Positions 45,183 to 53,918 of a DNA stretch of 64,000 nucleotides are shown piece after piece (the stretch's first letter is position 1; the number at the start of each line of letters is the position of its first letter). The DNA comes from G965212025 sp965212025 (GTDB lineage Bacteria > Pseudomonadota > Gammaproteobacteria > Poriferisulfidales > Oxydemutatoraceae): NCBI GenBank assembly GCA_965212025.1, contig OZ243039.1:1674001-1738000 (forward strand), read 5' to 3'. Both the position numbers and the translations under genes were made by a program. Below the pieces are notes generated by a model, which worked only from the letters and a program-made list of their open reading frames with translations, was not told where the DNA came from and did not search any database.

Positions 45183-45986
45183 TTAGCCACCTCGGCGCTT
45201 GGTGCCGAGGACGCCTCGCGTCGGGTCGTAACCGTAGATTGCCAAGGCAATAAACAGCACCGTAAAGAAGCTCACCCATAACAGCGCGGAAACGTTCAGC
45301 TGGCCGTAAAGCGCAAAGCGAATGAGTTCTACGGCATAAGTAAAGGGATTGTGCTCACAAATTTCGTGGAGCAGCAGGCTGGATTCCTTAACTCGCCACA
45401 AAGGGTATAAAGCCGAGGACGCGAAGAACATGGGGAAAATGACAAAATTCATGACCCCGGCAAAGTTTTCCAGCTGCTTGATAACCGATGAAATAAACAA
45501 CCCTATTGCGCCAAGCATCAGGCCGCTCAGCAGCAGTGCCGGGAGCAAGGTCAGATATCCGATTTCTGGCGGGCGGACATCCCAAAACCAGGCGATTATC
45601 AGAAAGACATAAACCTGACAGGCGGAAATTACCGCCCCGGAAAGCAATTTGCTTGCCAGCAGAAACCAGCGTGGCATTGGGCTGAGCAGCAAAAGGCGCA
45701 TGCTCCCCATCTCGCGGTCGTACACCATGGAGAGGGAAGTTTGCATGCCGCTGAACAATTGAATCATGCCGATTAATCCAGGTGCGATGTACTCTTCGTA
45801 AAGCACGTAGGTTTCGTAAGGAGGAATGATGGAAACTCCCAATACGGAGCGGAAACCGGCTGCAAAAATAAACAGCCACACAAGTGGTCTGACCAGTGAG
45901 GCGACAAAGCGGGCGCGTTGCTGTAAAAAGCGAAGCAACTCACGGGCGGCAATGCCTTTGAAGCAAAACCAGTGTTCGGACAGCAA
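45183..45986 (-). CDS. ABC-2 permease of a PQQ-dependent alcohol oxidation-associated system (PedC-like)
   Basis: A 267-residue inner-membrane protein with about six hydrophobic segments in the ABC-2 pattern, including SMVYDREMGSMRLLLLSPMP, the conserved cytosolic motif of this family, and a CEHNPFTYAVELIRFALYG tail typical of ABC-2 transporters. Together with the ATPase, beta-propeller protein and binding protein upstream it matches the set that TIGRFAM names for PQQ-dependent alcohol oxidation. What it exports or imports is unknown. It is the last of four minus-strand genes, 60 bases after the ATPase. Confidence 0.8.
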   Translation of the reverse strand: MLSEHWFCFKGIAARELLRFLQQRARFVASLVRPLVWLFIFAAGFRSVLGVSIIPPYETYVLYEEYIAPGLIGMIQLFSGMQTSLSMVYDREMGSMRLLLLSPMPRWFLLASKLLSGAVISACQVYVFLIIAWFWDVRPPEIGYLTLLPALLLSGLMLGAIGLFISSVIKQLENFAGVMNFVIFPMFFASSALYPLWRVKESSLLLHEICEHNPFTYAVELIRFALYGQLNVSALLWVSFFTVLFIALAIYGYDPTRGVLGTKRRGG

Positions 45987-46046
45987 GCCACTGGAAAGTC
46001 GTTCCTGAGGAGTTGGGGGAGTAGGGGGTATGGGCGTCAGCCTCTC

Positions 46047-46802
46047 TTAAAGTAAATTGGCAAGATCCTCTTTGAACATGCTGAATGTTTCGGTATTTGC
46101 AATATCTCCGGCAATGCCACGCACGGCGATTTCCCCCTTGCGAAGAACCAGTACCGTGTCTTGGTGGTCGATTTCATCCAGGAGGTGCGTGGTCCAGAGT
46201 ATTCCGGTGCCTCCACGGCGTAAATCACGCACATGCTTGATAATAGATTCGCGGCTTTTGATGTCAAGACCGACCGTCGGTTCATCCAGTACCAGCAGAG
46301 CGGGTTTGTTCATCAAAGCGCGCGCAATCTCCACGCGCCTGACCTGACCACCACTCAAGCTTCTCAACGGGTCATGAAGCTGGCTTTCCATCCCCATACG
46401 CTGTAGTTCCTGTTCTATCAGCGGGGTGGCGCGCCGGGTGGAGAACCCAGACAAGGCAGCAGCGTATTTCATGTTTTGCCAGACAGTGAGATCAACGTCA
46501 AGTGAGCGTTGCTGGAAAACAGCCCCCAGCTTCTTGAGCGCAGAATAGGGACGCTTTCTGAGGTTATGGCCGCAAATCCGGATGACACCGCGACGGCTGT
46601 TAAAGAGCCGGGTGATCAAGGAAAAAACAGTACTTTTTCCGGCTCCATTGGCTCCGAGGAGCACGCAGAATTCGCCCGCCGATACTTGCAGGTTGACTTG
46701 CTTTAAAGCCTGCTTTTTCCCAAAAAAGTAACTGAGATCAGTAACCTCCAGGACGGGTCGGGAAGCGCCGTTCACAGTTGCTTGCTGACTGCTATCCCCC
46801 AC
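46047..46802 (-). CDS. ABC transporter ATP-binding protein, PQQ-associated type
   Basis: A 251-residue ABC ATPase. Walker A is LLGANGAGKSTVFSL, the Q-loop AVFQQRSLDVDLTV, the signature SLSGGQVRRVEIARALM, and Walker B LLVLDEPTVGLD. QRSLDVDLTV and KYAAALSGFS are typical of the DrrA-like/ABC-2 exporters found in PQQ alcohol dehydrogenase clusters. It overlaps the end of the beta-propeller gene by about 30 bases, so the two are in one transcript. It drives the permease encoded next. Confidence 0.85.
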   Translation of the reverse strand: MGDSSQQATVNGASRPVLEVTDLSYFFGKKQALKQVNLQVSAGEFCVLLGANGAGKSTVFSLITRLFNSRRGVIRICGHNLRKRPYSALKKLGAVFQQRSLDVDLTVWQNMKYAAALSGFSTRRATPLIEQELQRMGMESQLHDPLRSLSGGQVRRVEIARALMNKPALLVLDEPTVGLDIKSRESIIKHVRDLRRGGTGILWTTHLLDEIDHQDTVLVLRKGEIAVRGIAGDIANTETFSMFKEDLANLL

Positions 46803-47776
46803 GGGTATCTTCCTACGGAAATGGATTTAATCGTGCGTAATTCTGTGGTGTCAATAACGGAAATGTCGTTACTGACTCCGTTGGTCGTATAAAGGCGCTT
46901 TTCGTCCGGGCTGAAAGCCATTTGCCAGACGCGTTGCCCGACCAACAGATATTTTTTAATTTCGTAGCTTTTGGCATCCAAAACTGCCACTCGAGCAGCT
47001 GGCCCGAGTGCGATATAGGCCGTTTTGTCATCTTTGCTTATGCGAACCCCGACCGGTTGAATGGCTTCGGGTCTGATGCCGGCAATTTTGAAACTGATGG
47101 TTTTCAGGATTTCCCGGGTTTGGGTATCGATGACGTGTGTAATCCCACCCACTTCAGATGTGACCCAGACTTGTTTCCCGTCGTGGGTGAATTCTGCAAA
47201 ACGTGGCCGGCTTCCCACGAGCACGTTCGCGTAGACCTTGTAACTGTCCGTATCAATGAAGTGCGCCATATTCGTGGTTTCCGAGGTGTTCACCAAGGTT
47301 TTTCCGTCTGGGCTGATGCCCATGCCTTCCGGCTCGACGCCGACCTGTATTTCCGAAGTGATTTTACGTTTCCTGATGTCAACAACTGTGACGATATTGT
47401 CGTCCTCGTTGGCAACGTAGATGAGGTTCCCGTCTGGAGACATGGCCATGAGTTCCGGATCCGGCCCCGATGGCAGGAAGCGTACGATTTTCCTGCTGCT
47501 CAGATCAAGAACCTGAATCTGGTCATCATCGCTTGCGCAGATATACAGAAATTTATGATCTTTGCTGACGAGTACTCCTCGCGGGCGTTGCCCCACGGGA
47601 ACCGTGGCCTCAACTTTTAGAGTCGTACCGTTGATGATCGTGAGGGTGTTGTCTTTCTCGTTAGACACGTAGATGGTGTGTGCTTCGTCGGCCAAAGCAG
47701 GCTGACAGCAAATCACAAGCACCAAGGCGGACAGCAGAGTCAAGGTGGCGGCACGCCACGGTTTGTTAACGGTCAT
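46772..47776 (-). CDS. Exported YVTN-type beta-propeller protein, PQQ-associated
   Basis: About 334 residues from ATG 47776, preceded by GGAG; an upstream in-frame start adds 30 unlikely residues. The signal peptide is about residues 1-29 (ending in QPALADEAHT). The body contains YVTN-like repeats (YVSNEKDNTLTIING, YVANEDDNIVTVVDI, LYTTNGVSNDISVID), which fold into a seven-bladed propeller. Proteins of this exact type are annotated as PQQ-dependent catabolism-associated beta-propeller proteins. It is probably periplasmic and may interact with a quinoprotein or the ABC system; binding is not proven. Confidence 0.85.
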   Translation of the reverse strand: MTVNKPWRAATLTLLSALVLVICCQPALADEAHTIYVSNEKDNTLTIINGTTLKVEATVPVGQRPRGVLVSKDHKFLYICASDDDQIQVLDLSSRKIVRFLPSGPDPELMAMSPDGNLIYVANEDDNIVTVVDIRKRKITSEIQVGVEPEGMGISPDGKTLVNTSETTNMAHFIDTDSYKVYANVLVGSRPRFAEFTHDGKQVWVTSEVGGITHVIDTQTREILKTISFKIAGIRPEAIQPVGVRISKDDKTAYIALGPAARVAVLDAKSYEIKKYLLVGQRVWQMAFSPDEKRLYTTNGVSNDISVIDTTELRTIKSISVGRYPWGIAVSKQL

Positions 47777-47798
47777 TTTGGATTCTCCTTTCGGGTCA

Positions 47799-49025
47799 TT
47801 ATGGGCTCTCTTGTTGTTTTCCTGCCTGACATTCGGACTCGCTTCTGTCAAAGCCGAGGGTGTCAAGGAAGGAATGCTCGTGCAAAAACTGGTGTTGTGG
47901 CGAAACGGAAACCAGGGAGGTCGGACTGACCAGCAGGATCGGCTGGCGAAGTTGCCCGTTCCACATCCTGAATGTCATTTTCCCTCCTTTGTATCCGGCC
48001 AGCTCAAACTGTTCGCTACGCATATACTCCCACAGGGTGTCCAGTTCGTTTGAAAGGGTTCGGATAGCCGCTTCGGAAACAGCTCTGACCATGAGCCAGA
48101 CTTTGTAATCCAATTCAGACATTCTTCTTCCGTAGTTTTTCAGAAAGCGGCTTTGAATTTGTGCAGACCCCCATCTTTCATGGGTTCGGTGCCAAGTCAC
48201 GGGGAACAATCCTTGCGTGCCCACGACAACTTCCGGTGTCCAGGTTCTATACATCAGGTATTCGCCGAATTCCCCCAGAACATCTGCAACGATCAATACA
48301 TCGTACTCTTCAACCTGGGTAAAGACCGGCACGCTGGAAGCTGCTGTACGTCTCATGTCTGGCCCAAAATCCCATGTTTTTTCAGCCACCACCTTGGCTC
48401 CGAATTTTTTTGCCGAGCGGCGGAAAGCGCTTGCCATTTTCTGATCCAATTCGCGTGTACCGGTGACCAGGAACCACTTTCTCCAGCGTTTTGTGACCAG
48501 ATACTGGGCAAGTCCGTCAGCGCGCATTGCGTCGCTTGGGGTGATGTGCAGAACATTTTCCCGGCAATCGCGGGTACGCAGGAGGTCATCACCGGCACCA
48601 ACGTTGAAAAAACCTGCGGATTTTCCCTCCTTTGAGTCGGCGAGGCGCAACAGCTCAGCTGCGCTCGCGTCAATTGCAAAATTGCGGAATCCTTTGGCGT
48701 AAAGTGTTTGAAAAGCAGTGAGAAGGTCATCTTTGTGAGCAACGATCACGTGCTCATAAACAAAATGCAAGCCCAGAAAGCGGCCGGTTCCGTTGCTGTC
48801 AACCGTGCCTTGTTTTCCGCCCGCGACCCCGTCATCTTCCGGCGGCAAGTCCAAATTGGATATTTTGGGCAGTTGCTCGCCGGCTTTTTTCAGGTAAGCA
48901 AGGTGTACGGTTTTGCTTTCTGCGGCATACACAGCGAAGGATGTCATGAAAAAAACACCAAAAAGTGAAAGAAAGAGGATCCCGACGCAAAAGCGGCGAA
49001 CGGGTTCCGGACAGTTTCGATTCAT
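47799..49025 (-). CDS. Periplasmic ABC substrate-binding protein, PQQ-associated type
   Basis: A 408-residue exported protein; a signal peptide (FCVGILFLSLFGVFFMTSFAVYAAES) precedes a type I periplasmic-binding fold like branched-chain amino-acid receptors. Segments such as DDLLRTRDCRENVLHITPSDAMRADGLAQYLV and the C-terminal QHQFLHEHSFLDTLGFDRSESEC are typical of the TIGR03863 family of binding proteins in PQQ-dependent alcohol dehydrogenase clusters. Its ligand is unknown. It heads the four-gene cluster, with 22 bases to the propeller start, and diverges from ccmA. Confidence 0.85.
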   Translation of the reverse strand: MNRNCPEPVRRFCVGILFLSLFGVFFMTSFAVYAAESKTVHLAYLKKAGEQLPKISNLDLPPEDDGVAGGKQGTVDSNGTGRFLGLHFVYEHVIVAHKDDLLTAFQTLYAKGFRNFAIDASAAELLRLADSKEGKSAGFFNVGAGDDLLRTRDCRENVLHITPSDAMRADGLAQYLVTKRWRKWFLVTGTRELDQKMASAFRRSAKKFGAKVVAEKTWDFGPDMRRTAASSVPVFTQVEEYDVLIVADVLGEFGEYLMYRTWTPEVVVGTQGLFPVTWHRTHERWGSAQIQSRFLKNYGRRMSELDYKVWLMVRAVSEAAIRTLSNELDTLWEYMRSEQFELAGYKGGKMTFRMWNGQLRQPILLVSPTSLVSVSPQHQFLHEHSFLDTLGFDRSESECQAGKQQESP

Positions 49026-49117
49026 GGCTTTGATTGTATATCAACCTGCCATTCAGCCTTAAAGACCAAGTTCTTGATCTTGCTCCCCTGCCACAGCGCG
49101 ACTTACATGAATGCGCG

Positions 49118-49123
49118 TATAAT
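49118..49123 (+). promoter_or_regulatory. Perfect TATAAT candidate -10 element upstream of ccmA
   Basis: TATAAT lies 41 bases before ccmA ATG 49165, in the 139-base divergent region between the ABC binding-protein gene and the ccm operon. No good -35 hexamer stands 16-18 bases upstream, so activation by another factor, or chance, is possible. Confidence 0.35.
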
Positions 49124-49164
49124 TCCGAGCGGGAACCTGCCTCGTTCCTTCTGCAAAATCCCTG

Positions 49165-49800
49165 ATGCTTGAAGCCCGATCATTGTCGTTATCCAGAGGT
49201 AGTGCCTTGCTGTGGCGAGACCTTTCTTTTGTTCTGGGCAGCGGCGAAATGTTGGAAATCAGAGGCTCGAACGGGGTCGGCAAAACATCCTTGTTGCGTG
49301 TTATGACTGGGTTGACACCTCCGGGTTCGGGGGAAGTGTTTTGGCATGAGGAGCCAATCAAAGACGATATAGACAATTACCGGAATGCCATGAGTTACGT
49401 GGGTCACCAAAGCGGGCTTAGAGGAGAGCTGAGTGCTTGTGAAAACCTGCTTTTTTCCAGTAATTTGAAAAATCAGGCGGTAGACGAAAGTGACGTCAGG
49501 CAAATTGCTGGCGTGCTGGCAGTCGAAAGTTTTCTGGACAAGCCATGCGGTTCTTTGTCGGAGGGACAGCGCAAACGCGTCACCTTGAGTCGTTTGTTGC
49601 TGGAAAAAGCCATGTTGTGGATACTCGACGAACCTTTGTCAGCTCTCGATGGGGACGGGGCGAGGCGTTTGACCGGCATGATGGAACAGCACTTGGCGGG
49701 TGGGGGCGCGGCTTTGGTTGCCGCACACGTTGCAATCCCGGTAGCAGGGGAAAAGTCGCGCAGTTTGGTGCTGCCGGACCGGAAAAGCGTGGCATCCTGA
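49165..49800 (+). CDS. ccmA: Cytochrome c maturation ATPase CcmA
   Basis: A 211-residue ABC ATPase. Walker A reads RGSNGVGKTSLLRVMTGL, the signature SLSEGQRKRVTLSRLLL, and Walker B LWILDEPLSALD. With CcmB it powers the release of holo-CcmE from the CcmC-heme complex. It opens a nine-gene run (ccmA-ccmI), 13 bases before ccmB. The divergent upstream region contains a TATAAT that may belong to its promoter. Confidence 0.94.
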   Translation: MLEARSLSLSRGSALLWRDLSFVLGSGEMLEIRGSNGVGKTSLLRVMTGLTPPGSGEVFWHEEPIKDDIDNYRNAMSYVGHQSGLRGELSACENLLFSSNLKNQAVDESDVRQIAGVLAVESFLDKPCGSLSEGQRKRVTLSRLLLEKAMLWILDEPLSALDGDGARRLTGMMEQHLAGGGAALVAAHVAIPVAGEKSRSLVLPDRKSVAS

Positions 49801-49813
49801 AAGCGAACTCATA

Positions 49814-50470
49814 ATGGGTGCAGTACTGAAAAGAGAGTTCTTGATTTTGTTGCGGCATCGCGCGGCTTGGGTGGAGCCTGTCGTGTTTTTCAGCTTGGTG
49901 CTTTTGCTGTTTCCTCTTGCGACCACCACGAGCGATGACTTCATTGTGCGCCTGGCACCAGGCGCTTTATGGGTGGCAGCCATGCTCGCCAATCTTCTGT
50001 CTATGGAGAGATTTCTGCGCCCGGACTACGAGGCAGGCGTACTCGAACAGTTTTGCCTTTCGCCTCGGCCGCTTTCGCTTTTGTTGCTCGCCAAAATTTT
50101 TGTGCATTGGCTTTCAACGGGGATTCCCATCAGTGTCCTGGCACCGCTCTATGGTCTTTTGCTGGGGCTGCCTGAGCAGGCACTCTGGGTGGCTTTTCTG
50201 TCTTTGTTATTGGGCACTGCCATCATCAGTCTGGTCAGCGCAGTGGGAGCGGCACTCGTGGTGACTTTGCGCAGAAGCAGTATGTTGCTTGGGCTTGTCA
50301 TGTTGCCGTTTTACGTGCCGCCGTTGATTTTTGGCGCCCGCGCAGTCGATTTCGCTGCATCTGGCCTTGATTCAACCGGTCTTTTGCTGATCCTGGCTGC
50401 CATTCTCATATTGGGACTGATTGTGTTTTCGGTTCTGACAGCCAGCGCTTTGCGCGTGGTGATGGAATGA
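49814..50470 (+). CDS. ccmB: Heme exporter protein CcmB
   Basis: A 218-residue inner-membrane protein with six hydrophobic segments. The EFLILLRHRAAWVEPVVFF start, the RFLRPDYEAGVLEQFCLSPRPL segment and the LPFYVPPLIFG motif are typical of CcmB, the membrane partner of CcmA. It begins 13 bases after ccmA. A 103-base gap separates it from ccmC, larger than the other gaps in this operon. Confidence 0.94.
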   Translation: MGAVLKREFLILLRHRAAWVEPVVFFSLVLLLFPLATTTSDDFIVRLAPGALWVAAMLANLLSMERFLRPDYEAGVLEQFCLSPRPLSLLLLAKIFVHWLSTGIPISVLAPLYGLLLGLPEQALWVAFLSLLLGTAIISLVSAVGAALVVTLRRSSMLLGLVMLPFYVPPLIFGARAVDFAASGLDSTGLLLILAAILILGLIVFSVLTASALRVVME

Positions 50471-50573
50471 ACCCCACAGCTCGTGAAGGGACGTGCAGGC
50501 GGGCGGCTTTTCCCGGCAGCCGAATTACGGAAACTGGCGGGTGGTGTGATTTGCCTACAACGGTGTTTTGCCC

Positions 50574-51287
50574 GTGAAACTGGGGAAATTGGGTAAACTG
50601 GTGGCACTTCGCAACTTTGCGGGTTGGGCAGAGCACGTATACCCAAAGGCCTTGTCGCTGGGTGTCGGCATCATCGTGTTCAGCTTTGTCTGGGGATTGT
50701 TTTTTGCCCCTGCTGATTATGAACAGGGGGACGCCTACCGGATTATTTACGTTCACGTCCCGGCGGCATGGTTGTCTTTGTTTGTTTATATGGTCATGGC
50801 GTTCATGGCTGTTTTGGCGTTGGTATGGCGCATCAGGATTGCGGAACTGGCTTGCCTTGAGTGTGCACGCATCGGCGCGTCATTTACACTGCTTGCCTTG
50901 TTGACCGGTATGATTTGGGGGCGCCCCATGTGGGGAGCATTCTGGGCTTGGGATGCCCGTTTGGTGTCTGAATTGGTGCTGCTTTTTTTGTATATTGGTG
51001 TGATTTCCTTGGCAACAGCGATTCCCAACCCTGGGAAAGCGGCGCGTGTCGCGTGCATCTTGGCGATTCTGGGTGCGGTGAATGTACCGATCGTGCATTT
51101 TTCCGTGGAGTGGTGGAACACCTTGCACCAAGGGTCGACTGTGACGCGCTTTGCTGCGCCTGCCGCGCATCCGGACATTTTGTGGCCGCTGCTCACTTCC
51201 GCTGCAGGATTTATGGTGTACTTTCTGGGCGTACTGCTGCTTAGACTGTGCCGCATGATTGCCATGCGCCAACAGGCGGCTGGCTGA
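50574..51287 (+). CDS. ccmC: Heme transporter CcmC
   Basis: A 237-residue membrane protein with six segments. It carries the tryptophan-rich WD-type domain (MWGAFWAWDARLVSELVLL) and the heme-binding histidines in IYVHVPAAWLS and VHFSVEWWNTLHQGST. CcmC places heme on CcmE. GTG 50574 is preferred over a TTG two codons earlier. The gene ends 14 bases before ccmD. Confidence 0.94.
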   Translation: MKLGKLGKLVALRNFAGWAEHVYPKALSLGVGIIVFSFVWGLFFAPADYEQGDAYRIIYVHVPAAWLSLFVYMVMAFMAVLALVWRIRIAELACLECARIGASFTLLALLTGMIWGRPMWGAFWAWDARLVSELVLLFLYIGVISLATAIPNPGKAARVACILAILGAVNVPIVHFSVEWWNTLHQGSTVTRFAAPAAHPDILWPLLTSAAGFMVYFLGVLLLRLCRMIAMRQQAAG

Positions 51288-51301
51288 AGAGAGGCAGGAA
51301 G

Positions 51302-51457
51302 ATGGACTGGGGGAGCTGGTTTGCGATGGGAGGCTATGGGGGCTATGTCTGGTCGGCGTACGCCATTGCTGGCGTGGTGCTGCTTTTGAACGTGTGCCTG
51401 CCGCTCAGGTCCTTGCGGCGCATCCGCAGGCAAGAGCAGAAGAAAAAATCTCGATAG
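51302..51457 (+). CDS. ccmD: Heme exporter protein CcmD
   Basis: A 51-residue protein with one membrane segment (YVWSAYAIAGVVLLLNVCL) and the CcmD hallmarks: an N-terminal MGGYGGYVW and a basic C-terminal tail (RRIRRQEQKKKSR). It stabilises CcmC-CcmE-heme complexes. It ends with TAG directly against the GTG start of ccmE. Small and easily missed, but its position makes the call firm. Confidence 0.9.
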   Translation: MDWGSWFAMGGYGGYVWSAYAIAGVVLLLNVCLPLRSLRRIRRQEQKKKSR

Positions 51458-51901
51458 GTGAAAGCGCAACAAAAACGGCGGCTGATTTTTGTTCTTGTGT
51501 TAGGTCTTGGCAGTGCCTTGGCAACGGCTTTGACTTTGTATGCCCTGAACGAGAATCTTTTGTATTTTTATACCCCCAGCCAAGTGGCTGGGGGTGAAGT
51601 GTCTGACGGGGCTTCTTTCAATCTGGGTGGTATGGTGGTGACAGGCAGCGTCAAGCACGCAACGGACGGAGCCAGTGTGAGCTTTGAATTGCAGGATCAG
51701 GAAGCGCGTGTTCTGGTGGCGTACACCGGGCTGCTCCCTGACCTGTTTCGTGAAGGACAGGGGATTGTTGCGACCGGAAAACTCAGCGATGACGGAATTT
51801 TTATGGCGTACAATGTGCTTGCCAAGCACGACGAAAACTACATGCCGGCAGGCATGGTTGACCTCATGAAACGCGACAAACCGCTGTCTATTCCCCAATA
51901 A
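51458..51901 (+). CDS. ccmE: Cytochrome c-type biogenesis heme chaperone CcmE
   Basis: A 147-residue membrane-anchored chaperone. An N-terminal anchor (LIFVLVLGLGSALATALTLY) precedes an OB-fold domain. The heme-binding histidine is in the canonical LAKHDENYMP near residue 127, with the following tyrosine conserved. GTG 51458 immediately follows the ccmD stop. A perfect 10-base-pair inverted repeat at 51572-51595 lies within the coding sequence. Confidence 0.94.
   Translation: MKAQQKRRLIFVLVLGLGSALATALTLYALNENLLYFYTPSQVAGGEVSDGASFNLGGMVVTGSVKHATDGASVSFELQDQEARVLVAYTGLLPDLFREGQGIVATGKLSDDGIFMAYNVLAKHDENYMPAGMVDLMKRDKPLSIPQ
51572..51595. repeat. Perfect hairpin inside ccmE
   Basis: ACCCCCAGCC and GGCTGGGGGT form a perfect 10-base-pair stem around a four-base AAGT loop. 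It falls at codons 39-46 of ccmE, just after the membrane anchor. There is no T run after it, so a simple terminator is unlikely; a translational pause or mRNA stabiliser is possible. Confidence 0.7.
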
Positions 51902-51925
51902 GCAAAAGCTGTTTGGGGAGGTATT

Positions 51926-53905
51926 GTGGAAGCGATGGGCAATTTTTCGTGGTGGGCTGAGCTGGTTCCCATGGCGCCTTGGCTGGGTCATTTTGCCTTG
52001 CTCACCGCTGCCTTGGTCGCGGTCTTGCAGTCGCTTTTCTCTTTTTTGCCATTTCCGGTGCTCCATCAAGGGGTTGCGACGGCTGCCCGCGTTCATGCTG
52101 CCCTTGTTCTGCTCGCATTTGTCTGCCTTGGCGTTGCTTTTTTGGCAGACGACTTCAGCGTGGTGTATGTGGCGCAGAATTCCAATGCTTTTCTGCCTGT
52201 GCAATACAAGCTTTCTGCTATCTGGGGTGCACATGAAGGTTCGCTGCTCCTTTGGGTGCTGATACTGAGCAGCTGGACTGTCGCTTTGACGCTGTTTGGC
52301 AAAGGTCTGGAGAGACAGCTTTTGCGCCATGCGCTCGGAGTTCTGGGTCTGGTCAGCATCGGGTTTTTGTTGTTCATGCTGTTGACTTCAGACCCTTTTG
52401 CCAGGCAGTTTCCGGTGCCGGAAATCGGGCGGGATCTGAACCCCTTGTTGCAGGATCCCGGGCTGATTTTTCATCCTCCTCTGCTGTATATGGGCTACGT
52501 CGGTTTTTCTGTGGTTTTTGCTTTGGCGTGTGCAGCACTGTTGGCCGGTCGATTGGATACGGCCTGGGCGCATTGGTCGCGGCCTTGGGCGCTGTTCTCC
52601 TGGGTGTTTCTTACATTAGGGATCACGTTGGGAAGCTGGTGGGCGTACCACGAACTGGGTTGGGGAGGCTGGTGGTTCTGGGATCCAGTTGAAAACGCGT
52701 CTTTTATGCCTTGGCTTGTAGGTACGGCTCTGATCCATGCCTTGGCAGTCAGCGAGAAGCGGGACGCTTTCAAGAGATGGTCGGTGTTGTTGGCCATCCT
52801 GGCTTTTTCACTCAGCCTGTTGGGGACTTTTCTCGTGCGTTCCGGCGTACTGATCTCAGTGCACACTTTTGCCACAGACCCGGAGCGCGGCATATTTATT
52901 CTGTTGTTCCTTTCCTTGGTGGTTGGAAGTGCTTTGACGCTTTACGCTTTTCGGGCGAGAAAAATTGTCAGCATAGGGGAGTTCCAGCTATTTTCGCGGG
53001 AAACTTTTTTGCTGCTGAATAATGTATTGCTCACGGTTGCGGCAGCGTCCATATTGGTGGCGACTTTGTATCCTTTGTTGCTTGACGCGCTCGATGCCGG
53101 CAAGATTTCTGTCGGTCCGCCGTATTTCGAGCTGATTTTTGTTCCCTTGGCGCTGCCACTGGTTCTCATGGCGGCAATAGGTCCGCGCTTGCGTTGGCAG
53201 CAGGCGTCTGTCTCGGTGCTCAAAGAATTGATTTTGCCGTTGATTGTGGTGCTTGCGGGGTTGGTCGTGTTCGCTTTGCTTGTCCCATGGGAGCTGAGTT
53301 TTTTGTCATGGTTCGCGGTTGCGGCGGGACTGCTGTTGGCTGTGGCGAGCCTTTGGCGACTGTGCAAAGTGGCGATTGTCGGAAAATGGTCATGGGGGAC
53401 TTTTTGCGGCATGAGCATTGCGCACGTTGGCGTGGGCTTGTTTGCCATCGGTGTGGCTTTGAATCACGCCTGGAGTCAGGAGAAGGAAGCGTTGCTCAGC
53501 GAGAACAGCAGTGTTCACTTGGCCGGCTACGAACTGCGATTTCACACGGTTTCAAAAAAGGAGGGGGCGAACTACTTGGCACAAGTTGGGACTTTTGAAA
53601 TTTTTTCCGGTGGCGAAAAGGTGGCTGATGTCTATCCTGAGAAGCGGGTTTATCTGGTTCAGAAAAACCCAATGACGGAAGCGGCGATTTACGTGACACC
53701 CCTTGCAGATTTGTACGTGGCAATAGGTGAGGAGACACTTCCCGGGCGTTGGGTTGTGCGGGTTTATTACAGGCCTTTTATCCGTTGGATCTGGTTTGGC
53801 ACGATTTTAATGGCTTTGGGCGGCTTGCTCGCAGCGCTGGACAGACGCTACCGTTTTCGGATTCCAAGTGTGGATCCGCTTCCGGCCGGCAGGAAGCAAG
53901 GTTGA
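51926..53905 (+). CDS. ccmF: Cytochrome c heme lyase subunit CcmF
   Basis: A 659-residue inner-membrane protein with about 15 hydrophobic segments. The WWD domain is clear (ELGWGGWWFWDPVENASFMPW), as are the IWGAHEGSLLLWVLIL, HPPLLYMGYVGFSVVF and histidine-containing periplasmic loops. It ligates heme to the CxxCH of apocytochromes with CcmH/CcmI. Translation starts at GTG 51926 after GGGGAGG, or at ATG 51935. ccmG follows after 13 bases. Confidence 0.95.
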   Translation: MEAMGNFSWWAELVPMAPWLGHFALLTAALVAVLQSLFSFLPFPVLHQGVATAARVHAALVLLAFVCLGVAFLADDFSVVYVAQNSNAFLPVQYKLSAIWGAHEGSLLLWVLILSSWTVALTLFGKGLERQLLRHALGVLGLVSIGFLLFMLLTSDPFARQFPVPEIGRDLNPLLQDPGLIFHPPLLYMGYVGFSVVFALACAALLAGRLDTAWAHWSRPWALFSWVFLTLGITLGSWWAYHELGWGGWWFWDPVENASFMPWLVGTALIHALAVSEKRDAFKRWSVLLAILAFSLSLLGTFLVRSGVLISVHTFATDPERGIFILLFLSLVVGSALTLYAFRARKIVSIGEFQLFSRETFLLLNNVLLTVAAASILVATLYPLLLDALDAGKISVGPPYFELIFVPLALPLVLMAAIGPRLRWQQASVSVLKELILPLIVVLAGLVVFALLVPWELSFLSWFAVAAGLLLAVASLWRLCKVAIVGKWSWGTFCGMSIAHVGVGLFAIGVALNHAWSQEKEALLSENSSVHLAGYELRFHTVSKKEGANYLAQVGTFEIFSGGEKVADVYPEKRVYLVQKNPMTEAAIYVTPLADLYVAIGEETLPGRWVVRVYYRPFIRWIWFGTILMALGGLLAALDRRYRFRIPSVDPLPAGRKQG

Positions 53906-53918
53906 TGGTGCATAGGCG

